Assembly (NCBI RefSeq): GCF_032484785.1
Contig: NZ_JAUETR010000001.1
Span: 1,987,501 to 2,051,500 of the forward strand
DNA: 64,000 nt
Reading direction: 5' to 3'
From: Bradyrhizobium sp. SZCCHNS1050
GTDB lineage: Bacteria; Pseudomonadota; Alphaproteobacteria; Rhizobiales; Xanthobacteraceae
In this document: piece after piece, positions 1 to 8,869 of the stretch
Layout: the number at the start of each line of letters is the position of its first letter
Numbering within the stretch: position 1 is the stretch's first letter
The notes under the pieces: model-generated
What the model was told of the DNA's origin: nothing
What the model saw: only the letters and a program-made list of their open reading frames with translations
Databases searched by the model: none
Program-made: the position numbers and the translations under genes

Positions 1-1824
1 GCCGTCGGCGATCTTCTTGATCGTGCCGCGCAGGATCTTGCCGGAGCGCGTCTTCGGCAACCGGCCGACGGTGATGGCGAGCTTGAACGCAGCGACCGGT
101 CCGAGCTTGTCGCGTACCAGCGCCACGATCTCCTTTTCGATCTGCGACGGGCTGCGCGAGACACCGGCCTTGAGCACGATGAAGCCGCACGGCACCTCGC
201 CCTTGATCGCATCCTTGATGCCGAGCACGGCGCATTCCGCGACGTCGGGATGCGAGGCCAATATCTCTTCCATGCCGCCGGTCGACAGCCTGTGGCCGGC
301 GACATTGATGATGTCGTCGGTGCGGCCCATCACGAAGACATAGCCGTCCTCATCCTTGTAGCCGGCGTCTGAGGTCTTGTAGTAGCCGGGGAATTCGCTG
401 AGATAGGATTCCTTGAAGCGGTCCTCCTGCTGCCACAGGGTCGGCAGGCAGCCGGGCGGCATCGGCAGCTTGATCACGATCGAGCCCATGGTGTTGGCGG
501 GCACGGGCTTGGCGGCCTCGTCGACGATGTCGACCTGGTAGCCCGGCATCGGCACCGTCGGCGAGCCGTGCTTCACGGGCAACAGGCCAAGGCCGACCGG
601 ATTGCCGGCGATGCACCAGCCGGTCTCGGTCTGCCACCAATGATCGATCACCGGCACCTTCAATTGCTGCTCGGCCCATTCCACCGTCGGCGGATCGGCG
701 CGCTCGCCGGCCAGGAACAGGGTGCGGAAATGCGATAGATCGTATTTGCGCAAGAAAGTACCTTCCGGATCCTCCTTGCGGATGGCGCGGAATGCCGTGG
801 GCGCGGTAAACAGAGCGACCGCCTTATGATCGCTGATGACGCGCCAGAACGCGCCGGCATCGGGCGTTCCGACCGGCTTGCCCTCGTACATCACCGAGGT
901 CGCGCCATGGATCAGCGGGCCGTAGATGATGTAGCTGTGGCCAACCACCCAGCCGATGTCGGAGGCGCACCACCAGACCTCACCCGGCTTGATGCCGTAG
1001 AGATTCTCCATCGACCATTTCAGCGCGACGAGGTGCCCGCCATTGTCCCGCACCACGCCCTTCGGCTTGCCGGTCGTGCCGGAGGTATAGAGGATGTAGA
1101 GCGGATCGGTCGCCAGCACCGGCACGCACGGCGCCAGCTTGCCATTGGCGAGCGCAGACTTGCGCAGCGCCGCCCAGTCGTAATCGCGGCCGGGCTTCAG
1201 CTCGCAGACATGCTCGGGACGCTGCAGGACGATGCAGGCCTTGGGCCTGTTGTCGGCGAGCTCGATCGCCTGATCGAGCAGAGGCTTGTATTGCACGATG
1301 CGGCCGGGCTCGATGCCGCAGCTCGCCGACAGCACGAGCTTGGGCGTGGCGTCGTCGATGCGGGTCGCGAGCTCCTTGGCCGCGAAGCCGCCGAACACCA
1401 CCGAATGCACCGCGCCGATGCGCGCGCAGGCCAGCATCGCGACCATCGCCTCGGGCACCATGGGCATATACAGGATGACGCGGTCGCCCTTGCCGACGCC
1501 GAAATCCTGCATGATCGCGGCGAGCGTCTGCACCTCCTTCAGCATCTCGGCATAGGTGAGCTTCGTGACCGAGCTGGCGAGCGGCGAATCGTGGATCAGC
1601 GCCAGTTGATCGCCGCGGCCGGCGGCGACGTGGCGGTCGAGCGCGTTGTAGCAGGTATTGACGACGGCCCCCGCAAACCAGCGGCCGTAGGCGCCCATCG
1701 CGGGATCGAAGATGGTCTTGGCCGGCTCGATCCAGTCGATCGCGCGGGCGGCCTCGGCCCAGAACCCTTCCGGGTCCTGCAGCGACCGTGCATGGACCTC
1801 GTGATAGCGGCTCGCAGCGCTCAT
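1..1824 (-). CDS. prpE: Propionyl-CoA synthetase, C-terminus cut by window edge
   Basis: ATP-dependent acyl-CoA ligase of the acetyl/propionyl-CoA synthetase family; it activates propionate (or a similar short acid) to the CoA thioester in the cytoplasm through an acyl-AMP. The frame read from ATG at 1824 runs 608 codons to base 1 without a stop. It shows the AMP-binding P-loop YTSGTTGKPKG near residue 243, the WWQTETG motif, and KTRSGKILRGTIKK close to the end, which holds the catalytic lysine of the swivelling C-terminal domain. Only some 20-30 residues should be missing. The N-terminus (RYHEVHARSLQDPEGFWAEA) and the GHSYIIYGPL segment fit PrpE better than Acs. It appears to be transcribed alone, with a 120-base gap to the next gene upstream. 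Confidence 0.93.
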   Translation of the reverse strand, partial: MSAASRYHEVHARSLQDPEGFWAEAARAIDWIEPAKTIFDPAMGAYGRWFAGAVVNTCYNALDRHVAAGRGDQLALIHDSPLASSVTKLTYAEMLKEVQTLAAIMQDFGVGKGDRVILYMPMVPEAMVAMLACARIGAVHSVVFGGFAAKELATRIDDATPKLVLSASCGIEPGRIVQYKPLLDQAIELADNRPKACIVLQRPEHVCELKPGRDYDWAALRKSALANGKLAPCVPVLATDPLYILYTSGTTGKPKGVVRDNGGHLVALKWSMENLYGIKPGEVWWCASDIGWVVGHSYIIYGPLIHGATSVMYEGKPVGTPDAGAFWRVISDHKAVALFTAPTAFRAIRKEDPEGTFLRKYDLSHFRTLFLAGERADPPTVEWAEQQLKVPVIDHWWQTETGWCIAGNPVGLGLLPVKHGSPTVPMPGYQVDIVDEAAKPVPANTMGSIVIKLPMPPGCLPTLWQQEDRFKESYLSEFPGYYKTSDAGYKDEDGYVFVMGRTDDIINVAGHRLSTGGMEEILASHPDVAECAVLGIKDAIKGEVPCGFIVLKAGVSRSPSQIEKEIVALVRDKLGPVAAFKLAITVGRLPKTRSGKILRGTIKKIADG

Positions 1825-1947
1825 GACGTTTCCCCAAGATCTGTGTTTATTCCCGAGTATTGTCACGGGACAAAGCGACAGTTCAAGCCGTCATGAATTG
1901 ATCCAGATCAGGCAGGCCCGGACGTCCGCGCCATTTTCCGGGCCGGA

Positions 1948-3336
1948 TCAATGCGCTCCATCGCGGAGGGTATCCAGGCGACGCTGCAGGTCTAGACGAA
2001 GGTCGTAGCCGGGCTTGCCGAACCGGGCATTGCGCTCCGCGATGAAGTCACGCTGCGTTCCGCGCAGCTCGGCAGCGGCGCGGCCGCGGGAGGACTTCAA
2101 GCGCCGGGCATAGCTTTCGGAAATGCCGAGATCGAGCACCGAGAGCTGCGGGTCGGCGCAGATGACCTTCTCGACCTCGCGCGCGGCCGTGGCGCAATCG
2201 AACGACGGACCGCTTCGCTCTGACGGCGCGTTCAACGGACGCGGCGGCTCGGCGCCGAACTTCTTGATCTCGGCCAGCATGACGCGCCGGCCGGCGATGG
2301 CATTGTCGTTGCCGGGATCCAGCCGCAGCGCGGCCTCGTAGTCGGCCAGCGCCTTGGCGCGCTCGCCCATCTTCTTGTACAGCACCGCCCGGTTGTTGTA
2401 GGCGAGCGCGAAATTCGGATCGAGCCGCAGCGCGGCGTCGTAGTCGCTGAGCGCCGCGCCGAGCTCGCCCTTGAACTGATGGGAATCGCCGCGGTTGGTG
2501 AAGAAATTTGCCCGCTGCTCCATCCTGATCGCCTGATCATAATCGGCGATCGCCTTGTCGTACTCCTTCATGGCGGCGTAGGTGAGGCCACGATTGTCGT
2601 AATATTCCGACACCTTCGGATCGCGCCGGATCGCCTCATCGTCATCGGCCAGCGCCTTGTCCATCTGGCCGAGCTTCTTGTAGGCCGCGGCACGGTTGGT
2701 GAATGTGCGCGGCCGTTTCGGGTCGAGCCGGATCGCCTCGTCATAGTCGCGCACGGCCTTCTCGTTGTCGCCGCGCAGGTAGAAGGCGACGCCGCGGTCG
2801 GCAAAGGCCTGCGCGTAGTCGGGCTTCAGCCGGATCGCCTGGTCGTAGTCGGCCAGAGCGCGATCAAGACGGCGCTGCTCGGTATAGACAACGCCACGCA
2901 GCTCATAGGCTTCGGCGTCATTCGGATCGAGCGAGATCGCCATGCTCAGATCGGCCGCCGCCCTGCCGGCATCGCCACCGGCTTCGCGCATCAGGTCGCC
3001 ACGCAGCCGATAGGCGCGCGCATTCTTGCCGTCGAGCGCGATGGCACGGTCGAGGTCCTTCAGGGCCTGGGTCAGGCCGCCCGAGATACGCGCACGGGCA
3101 TCGGCGCGGGCAACCAAGGCGATGGATTGATCCTTCGGCGAACTCGATGCCTGCTCGATTGCGGTCGAGCAGGCGGTGATGAGCTCGGACGGGGGCGCCT
3201 TGCTGCCCAAAGCGCATTCGGGGTCCGCGGCGAATGCAGGCTGGGCCCCGAGGCCAAGGACAAGACCGGCTGCAAGACCCAGCGCGAGGTAGGATGAGCA
3301 GGATGAAATCGAACGAATGAAAGCGTGCATCGGCAT
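1948..3336 (-). CDS. Secreted TPR protein with LprI-like C-terminal module
   Basis: A 462-residue exported protein. Residues 1-36 form a signal peptide (hydrophobic LGLAAGLVLGLGAQPAFA, cleavage after AFA). Residues about 75-350 are a run of roughly eight tetratricopeptide repeats with the usual LDPxxAxAYxNRG and ALADYDxAI consensus. The last ~85 residues (FDCATAAREVEKVICADPQLSVLD..) match the cysteine-paired DUF1311/LprI-type module. Such modules occur in periplasmic proteins including lysozyme inhibitors, so a periplasmic scaffold role is likely but the actual job is unknown. It is followed downstream in the same orientation of the chromosome by prpE and preceded by a shorter paralogue, so this looks like a tandem duplication with repeat expansion. 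Confidence 0.85.
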   Translation of the reverse strand: MPMHAFIRSISSCSSYLALGLAAGLVLGLGAQPAFAADPECALGSKAPPSELITACSTAIEQASSSPKDQSIALVARADARARISGGLTQALKDLDRAIALDGKNARAYRLRGDLMREAGGDAGRAAADLSMAISLDPNDAEAYELRGVVYTEQRRLDRALADYDQAIRLKPDYAQAFADRGVAFYLRGDNEKAVRDYDEAIRLDPKRPRTFTNRAAAYKKLGQMDKALADDDEAIRRDPKVSEYYDNRGLTYAAMKEYDKAIADYDQAIRMEQRANFFTNRGDSHQFKGELGAALSDYDAALRLDPNFALAYNNRAVLYKKMGERAKALADYEAALRLDPGNDNAIAGRRVMLAEIKKFGAEPPRPLNAPSERSGPSFDCATAAREVEKVICADPQLSVLDLGISESYARRLKSSRGRAAAELRGTQRDFIAERNARFGKPGYDLRLDLQRRLDTLRDGAH

Positions 3337-3431
3337 GGACTCGGCTCGAATTTCGACTGTTGCGGGTGAGACGCTGATCTCCCCCGTTGTCGTCTCCGGC
3401 CGGAACCCGGTTCAAGCGGCCACGCCGATGG

Positions 3432-4181
3432 TTAATAGCCGTCGACGCCGTTCAGCCGCCGCAGGCGGTCCTCCATCGCCTTCTTGAGATCGTAGCCGGG
3501 CTTGCCAAAGCCGGCGTTGCGCCGCGCGATGAACGCGTCCTGCTCGCGCTGCAGGGCGCGGGCTGCGGCGGGGCCGGCCGCCTCGCGAACGACGCGGGCC
3601 TGCGCGCCGTCGATCTCGCGATCGAGATTGGCGAGCTCCGGATCGGCGCAGATCGCCTTCTCCACGGCGCGACGCGCCGTGGCGCAATTGAAGCTCGGCC
3701 GCCCCGCGACGGCCATCTGCGCGCCCAGGCGCTCGAGCTCCACAGCGAGTGCGTGGTAGTTGCTGCGGGCGCTGGCGTGATCCGGATTGAGCCGCAGCGC
3801 CGCGGCGAAATCGGCCAGCGCCTTCGGACGGTCGCCCTTCTTGCGATGCAGTTCGCCGCGCGCGTTGAAGATGCTGGCGAGGGTCGGGTCGAGCTGCAAG
3901 GTCACGCCGTAATCGGCGATGGCGCGATCGATCTCACCCCTGGTGATGAAGATCGAGGCGCGCGCGATCAGTGCGTTGATGCGATCGACCCTCGCGGCCT
4001 TGGGATTGTCGATCACGGCGCCGCATTCGGTGAGCACCTTGTCGCCATCGTGCGCCTCCGAGGCCGCGATGCAGGCACCGGCATCCACCGCCGGCTCCTT
4101 GCCGGGCTCGGCCGCGCCGACCGCATGGGCCTGGGTCGAGACCAGCCATCCGAGCGTGACCAGCGCGGCCAGGCGCAGCAC
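3432..4181 (-). CDS. Secreted TPR protein with LprI-like module (short paralogue)
   Basis: Paralogue of the adjacent 462-residue protein: fewer TPR units (about three, e.g. LDPTLASIFNARGELHRKKGD) followed by the same C-terminal module (FNCATARRAVEKAICADPELANLD, ending RFGKPGYDL-like). The open frame extends upstream to a TTG at 4304, but that would add an arginine-rich tail before the export signal. I chose GTG at 4181, which gives VLRLAALVTLGWLVSTQAHA as a clean 20-residue signal peptide with an AHA cleavage site. The start is therefore a judgement; the product is about 249 residues. Function unknown; presumably periplasmic. Confidence 0.75.
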   Translation of the reverse strand: MLRLAALVTLGWLVSTQAHAVGAAEPGKEPAVDAGACIAASEAHDGDKVLTECGAVIDNPKAARVDRINALIARASIFITRGEIDRAIADYGVTLQLDPTLASIFNARGELHRKKGDRPKALADFAAALRLNPDHASARSNYHALAVELERLGAQMAVAGRPSFNCATARRAVEKAICADPELANLDREIDGAQARVVREAAGPAAARALQREQDAFIARRNAGFGKPGYDLKKAMEDRLRRLNGVDGY

Positions 4182-4506
4182 CCCATCCCGGCGATCGGCA
4201 GCAGCCCACGAGGAGACGGATGCGGTCAAGGCAGATGGCTCTCTCAGGTCGTGGGCGATCCGGCACGGCGCGCGGGGGGCGCAATCGCCGCCGCGGCACT
4301 TCAACTATACAGCGGCAGCAGCGGTGCGACAGTCCCTTTCCGGGAGAAGGCGACCTTTGCGAACGGGAGCTCGCGAGTGGATTGCGGCCTCGACTGAAAT
4401 GCGCGTGATCGTGCCGCGCATTCCCCTCAAGATGTTGTGGATGCGCACCCCGGCGACGTCCTCGGTCGCCATTTGAACCTGTTGCGGTCCCCGCAGACAC
4501 AACCGC

Positions 4507-5277
4507 ATGACTATTCTGACCGACAATTCGCGCGCACGCGGCGTCGTTGCGTCCCCTGCGCGCTATTTCTATTTCAACATGGCTCTGGCCTGCATGGCCA
4601 TTGCGATCATCGGCTTCGCACCGACCTACTGGCTGCCACTGGCCCGCCGCTCATTCTCCGGCGCGCCCGTGATTCATTTCCATGGCTTCCTGTTCTTCGC
4701 CTGGACTCTGTATTTCGCGCTGCAGAGCTGGCTTGCCGCATCCGGACGCACGGCGCGGCACCGCTCGCTCGGCATCTTCGGCGTATCGCTCGCCACGGCG
4801 ATGACGATCTTTGGCTTCCTCGTTGCCATCGAGGCGATGAAGCGCTCCGCGGCGATGGGTCAGGCCAACGAGGGCATCGCCTTTGCCATCGTGCCCCTCA
4901 GCGGCATCGCCTTCTTCGCCGTGGTCTTTGCGCTCGCGGTTGTCCATCTGCGCCGGCCGGAAACGCACAAGCGGCTGATGCTGCTCGCCGGCATCTCGCT
5001 GCTCGACGCCGCCGTGGCGCGCTGGTTCCTGACATTCCTGGCGCCGCCCGGCCCGCTCGGCCCGCCGCCGGTGTTCGTGACGATCCCACCGGCCTTCGTC
5101 GCCTACCTGCTGCTCGTCGTCGCGATCGTCCACGACCGCCGCACGTTCGGACGCGTCCACCGGGTCTACGTCTATGGCGGGCTGGCGCTGATCGCCGTGA
5201 AGCTCCTGAACTGGCCGATCAGCATGACCTCGACGTGGCATGCGATTGCAGGCGGCATGCTGGCGATGGCGCAATAG
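4507..5277 (+). CDS. Multi-pass membrane protein of unknown function
   Basis: 256 residues with about seven hydrophobic segments (for example FNMALACMAIAIIGFAPTYWL, FHGFLFFAWTLYFALQSWL, GIAFFAVVFALAVVHL, AFVAYLLLVVAIVH, VYVYGGLALIAVKLL). Histidines recur at membrane edges: HFHGF near residue 57, ARHRSLG near 84 and HRVYVYGG near 218. That arrangement recalls haem-binding cytochrome b561-like or DUF2306-type proteins, but I cannot assign a family. It diverges from the TPR gene at 4181 and converges on the SDR at 5425; a dispersed palindromic repeat lies between the two convergent stops. Confidence 0.7.
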   Translation: MTILTDNSRARGVVASPARYFYFNMALACMAIAIIGFAPTYWLPLARRSFSGAPVIHFHGFLFFAWTLYFALQSWLAASGRTARHRSLGIFGVSLATAMTIFGFLVAIEAMKRSAAMGQANEGIAFAIVPLSGIAFFAVVFALAVVHLRRPETHKRLMLLAGISLLDAAVARWFLTFLAPPGPLGPPPVFVTIPPAFVAYLLLVVAIVHDRRTFGRVHRVYVYGGLALIAVKLLNWPISMTSTWHAIAGGMLAMAQ

Positions 5278-5304
5278 CCGCAGCGCTGATCTCTCCTGTA
5301 ACAC

Positions 5305-5413
5305 GCGTCATTGCGAGGAGCCGAAGGCGACGAAGCAATCCAGGGCTTCCTGGAGACTTCCGCCTTCGCTCTTCGAGCGACGGCGGACACATCGCGTTGC
5401 TCGCAATGACGCG
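5305..5413. repeat. Dispersed palindromic repeat, copy 1
   Basis: Imperfect ~110-base palindrome that begins GTCATTGCGAGGAGCCGAAG and ends GCTCGCAATGAC, with inner CGAAGCAATCCAG/CTGG.. arms. The same element recurs at 13369, 18388 and 39361. This copy sits between convergent genes and could act as a bidirectional transcript end. It resembles REP/BIME-like elements typical of bradyrhizobial intergenic DNA. Confidence 0.85.
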
Positions 5414-5424
5414 CGCGGCGAGAC

Positions 5425-6225
5425 CTAACTCCGGCAGGTCAGCCCGCCATCCACCACCAGCATGGTGCCGGTGACATAGCGCGACTCGTCGGAGGCGAGG
5501 AACAAGGCGGCATTGGCGACGTCGAAGGCGTCGCCCATGTGCCCCATCGGCACCTGCGCATCACGCTTGCGCCACATCTCCTCGACATCGCCCTTGGCGT
5601 AGCTCGCGGCCAGCCCCGCTGAGTGCTCGACCATCGGCGTCTTCATGAGCCCGGGCAGGATCGCATTGACGCGGACGTGCTTCGGCGCGAACTCGACCGC
5701 GGTCGTGCGCGTCATCTGGTTCATCGCCGCCTTGCTGGCGCCATAGCTGACATAGAAGATGCCGACCTGGCGGATCGAGGCGACAGAAGAGATGTTGATG
5801 ATGGAGCCGCCGCCCTGCCCGATCATCACCGGAATGACGTGCTTCATGGCGAGATAGGCGCTCTTGAGGTTGACCGCGAACACGCGATCCCACTCGGCCT
5901 CCTCGACATCGACGACGCTGCCCATCTCGGCGATGCCGACATTGTTGTCGAGCACGTCGATACGGCCATAGGCGGCAACGCAAGCCTTCACCATCGCCTC
6001 GACCTCGACGGCCTTCGAGACGTCGGCGGTGAACGCCTCGGCCTGCCCGCCTTCGCCTGAAATGATCGAGGCGGTCTCCGCGGCGGCGTCCTTGTTGCGG
6101 TCGACGCAGAACACCTTGGCGCCCTGCCGCGCAAAGGTCACGGCCGTGGCCTTGCCGTTGCCCCAGCCCGGCCCGATCGAGCCCGCACCGACCACCAGCG
6201 CCACCTTGCCCCTGAGACGATCCAT
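5425..6225 (-). CDS. Short-chain dehydrogenase/reductase
   Basis: 266-residue SDR, NAD(P)-dependent oxidoreductase of unknown substrate. The catalytic triad is visible: Ser in NISSVAS, YGASK with Tyr-X3-Lys near residue 160, and the NNVG motif near 92. The N-terminal cofactor motif is an unusual variant, GAGSIGPGWGNGKA, instead of TGxxxGIG. It ends MLVVDGGLTCRS, typical of classical SDRs. ATG at 6225 has GGGAGA upstream. It lies 23 bases downstream of the DUF1850 gene in the same direction, so it may be cotranscribed with the TRAP transporter and act on the imported compound. Confidence 0.88.
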   Translation of the reverse strand: MDRLRGKVALVVGAGSIGPGWGNGKATAVTFARQGAKVFCVDRNKDAAAETASIISGEGGQAEAFTADVSKAVEVEAMVKACVAAYGRIDVLDNNVGIAEMGSVVDVEEAEWDRVFAVNLKSAYLAMKHVIPVMIGQGGGSIINISSVASIRQVGIFYVSYGASKAAMNQMTRTTAVEFAPKHVRVNAILPGLMKTPMVEHSAGLAASYAKGDVEEMWRKRDAQVPMGHMGDAFDVANAALFLASDESRYVTGTMLVVDGGLTCRS

Positions 6226-6248
6226 CGTGTTCTCCCGTCGCTTATTCG

Positions 6249-6623
6249 TTATTCGGTACAGGCGCTCATCGTGATGGTCGCTGCGCCGATGTCATGGCCG
6301 AAGATGTCCGACAGCGTCCGGCATTGCCCGTCCGCGCAGATGCGCCACTCGCCGGCCGCGCCGGAATTGGCGAGCACGATCCGCGACAGCGGCCCCCGCT
6401 GGGTCTGCCACTGGAACCAGCCGTCGACCAGCCGCGCCTCCGGCGGCGGCTCCATGCCCGCGCCGGAGCCCTTGACGCGCGCCTGCACCAGTTCGAGACC
6501 GTCAGACGTGACGCGCCAGTCCTCCTGCCACGCGGTCTTCTCGACCGAGTGGGTCCAGGCCAAGGTGAAGCCGGCGAGGGTCAGCGCCTTCACCACACCT
6601 GATGAGGCGAGGCAGAGGCTCAA
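6249..6623 (-). CDS. DUF1850 protein, TRAP-TAXI accessory
   Basis: About 124 residues matching DUF1850 (HSVEKTAWQEDWRV, GSGAGMEPPPEARLVDGWF). This family is regularly encoded next to fused TRAP permeases of the TAXI class; its role is unknown. The first residues form a hydrophobic segment, so it is membrane-anchored or exported. I place the start at TTG 6623, which overlaps the permease stop as TTGA and indicates translational coupling; the frame could be read 15 codons further upstream inside the permease gene, which seems less likely. Confidence 0.78.
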   Translation of the reverse strand: MSLCLASSGVVKALTLAGFTLAWTHSVEKTAWQEDWRVTSDGLELVQARVKGSGAGMEPPPEARLVDGWFQWQTQRGPLSRIVLANSGAAGEWRICADGQCRTLSDIFGHDIGAATITMSACTE

Positions 6624-8734
6624 GCGGACGCCGCCACGGCAGCCGGCGGCCGCTGCCGCCACTGCCACGCCACGATCACCACCGCCAGGGCAAATCCCAG
6701 CACGTCACTGTAGGGAAATTCGCCGAGTAGGCAGACGGACGCGACAAACGCCAGCAGGCGCTCGACCAGGGTCATGCGCACGTACAGGAAGCCGATCGCC
6801 ACCATGCCGAACAGGCCGATCGAGATCAGCGCCTTGACGGAAGCATACGCCACCGCGCCGATGAAGCCGAGTTGCGTCTCCATCGGGTCACCCGGCTGCA
6901 GCATCAGCGCGGGCGAGTAGACGAACAGGAACGGAATGACGTAGCCGGCGAGCGCGATCCGCATCGCCTCCCAGCCGATCTTGTCGGGATTCTCCTTGGC
7001 GATCGGGGCGGCCGCCAGCGCGGCCAGCGCGACCGGCGGCGAAAGGTCGGCCATGATGCCGTAGTAGAACGCGAACATGTGGCTCGCGATCAGGGGCACG
7101 CCCAGCTTGGCGAGCGCGGGGGCCGCCAGTGCCGCGGTGATGATGTAGGTCGGGATGGTCGGGATGCCGGTGCCGAGCAGGATCGACAGCAGCATGGTCA
7201 TGATCAGCGCCGCGAACAGGCTGGTCTTGCCGAGGCCGATCACCCAGCTTCCGAAGATCGAGCCGACGCCGGTCTGCGTCATCATGCCGATGATGACGCC
7301 GACGATCGCGCAGGCCATGCCGACGGTCAGCGCCGACTTCGCACTTTCAGCCAGGGAATCGCGGCAGGCGTGCAAGGTGCCCATTCCGCCGCGCACGAAG
7401 CCGGTGATGACGATGAGCGCAACGACGACGGAGGCGACGGGAATGATCTGCAGGCCGTTGCGCGACAGCGCGCCGACGACGAGCGCGAGCCCGATCCAGA
7501 AGACGTAGCGCAGCACCTGGTTGGAGAAGCCCATGGTGATCGAGGTGCCCAGGATCAGCGCCACCGTCAGCGCGAGTCCCATCGAGCCCGCATACAGCGG
7601 CGTGAAACCCTCGAACAGCATGTAGACCAGCGCGGCGAGCGGCAGCACGAGATACCAGCGCGCCACCAGCGCCTTCCAGGCGCTCGGGATCTCCGACGGC
7701 TTCATGCCGGTCAGGCCGTGCTTGCCGGCCTCCAGATGCACCATCCAGAACGCCGAGGCGAAATAGAGAATGGCTGGAATGACCGCCGCCTTGACGATCA
7801 CCGAGTAGTCGACGCCCAGGGTTTCGGCCATGATGAAGGCGACCGCGCCCATCACGGGCGGCATGATCTGTCCGCCCATCGACGCGGTGGCTTCGACGCC
7901 GGCCGCAAAGGCGCGGCGGTAGCCGAACCTGATCATCAGCGGAATCGTGAACTGGCCGACAGTGACGACGTTGGCGACGCCCGAGCCGGAGATCGTGCCC
8001 ATCATGCCGGAGGCGAACACCGCGACCTTGGCAGGACCGCCGCGGGTGCGACCGAACAGGCCGAGCGAGACGTCGGTGAACAGCTGGATCATGCCGGCAT
8101 GCTCGAGGAACGAGCCGAACAGGATGAACAGGAAGATGTAGGTCGCCGAGACGTAGATCGGCACGCCGTAGAAGCCCTCGGTGCCGAAGGAGAGGTGTGT
8201 AATCACCTGATCGAAATCATAGCCGCGATGGTTGAGCGGCGCCGGCAGATACTGGCCGAAGAACCAGTACAACAGGCAGGCGCCGCACATCAGCGGCAGC
8301 GCGAGCCCCATCAGCCGGCGCGTGCCCTCGAAGATCAGTACCGCCAGCAGGGTTCCGACCACGAGATCGGTGCGCGTCGGATCGCCGTCGCGCGCGATCA
8401 GGTCGGCATAGAAAATCCACTGATAGAGGCCGCACAGGAAGCCGATGGCGCCGATGGTCCAGCCCGCGATGCGCCCGGCGTCGGTCCTGGCGGTGAAGTT
8501 GCCGATCAGGCCGAAGGTCAGCAGCAGTAGGAAGCCGACATGGACGCCGCGCACGACCTGGCTCGGCAGATAGTTGAAGGCGGCGACGTAGAGCTGGAAT
8601 ATCGCAAAGGCGAGCCCGATGCCGTAGGCGAGATAGCCCCAGCGGCCGGGGCCGAAGCCTTCCGGAAAGCCGTGCTCGAAATTGTCGAACTCGACCTTGA
8701 CCGGCGTTTCCATGTTCACGGCTTCGATCGTCAT
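6620..8734 (-). CDS. TRAP-TAXI transporter, fused 4TM/12TM permease
   Basis: A 704-residue integral membrane protein joining the small (DctQ-like) and large (DctM-like) TRAP permease subunits, which drive uptake with an ion gradient. An N-terminal cytoplasmic stretch is followed by four helices, then the DctM part with motifs such as GMMGTISGSGVANVVTVGQFTIPLM and ASMGGQIMPPVMGAVAFIMAE, and GTGIPTIPTYIITAALAAPAL later. The start is ATG 8734 with GGGGGG just upstream, rather than a non-consensus codon 45 bases earlier. It forms an operon with the binding-protein gene upstream and DUF1850 downstream. The substrate is not deducible. Confidence 0.93.
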   Translation of the reverse strand: MTIEAVNMETPVKVEFDNFEHGFPEGFGPGRWGYLAYGIGLAFAIFQLYVAAFNYLPSQVVRGVHVGFLLLLTFGLIGNFTARTDAGRIAGWTIGAIGFLCGLYQWIFYADLIARDGDPTRTDLVVGTLLAVLIFEGTRRLMGLALPLMCGACLLYWFFGQYLPAPLNHRGYDFDQVITHLSFGTEGFYGVPIYVSATYIFLFILFGSFLEHAGMIQLFTDVSLGLFGRTRGGPAKVAVFASGMMGTISGSGVANVVTVGQFTIPLMIRFGYRRAFAAGVEATASMGGQIMPPVMGAVAFIMAETLGVDYSVIVKAAVIPAILYFASAFWMVHLEAGKHGLTGMKPSEIPSAWKALVARWYLVLPLAALVYMLFEGFTPLYAGSMGLALTVALILGTSITMGFSNQVLRYVFWIGLALVVGALSRNGLQIIPVASVVVALIVITGFVRGGMGTLHACRDSLAESAKSALTVGMACAIVGVIIGMMTQTGVGSIFGSWVIGLGKTSLFAALIMTMLLSILLGTGIPTIPTYIITAALAAPALAKLGVPLIASHMFAFYYGIMADLSPPVALAALAAAPIAKENPDKIGWEAMRIALAGYVIPFLFVYSPALMLQPGDPMETQLGFIGAVAYASVKALISIGLFGMVAIGFLYVRMTLVERLLAFVASVCLLGEFPYSDVLGFALAVVIVAWQWRQRPPAAVAASA

Positions 8735-8869
8735 GATCCCCCCAACGCGCCCATCAGGCGCTGCTGACCATGGCCGCAATCACCTGAACGACAAGACTGC
8801 GCGGAATGTTTCCCACGCAGCCGGTTGCGAATGATCCGGCCTACAAGGCAGGCCGGGCGAGCAGCGTCC

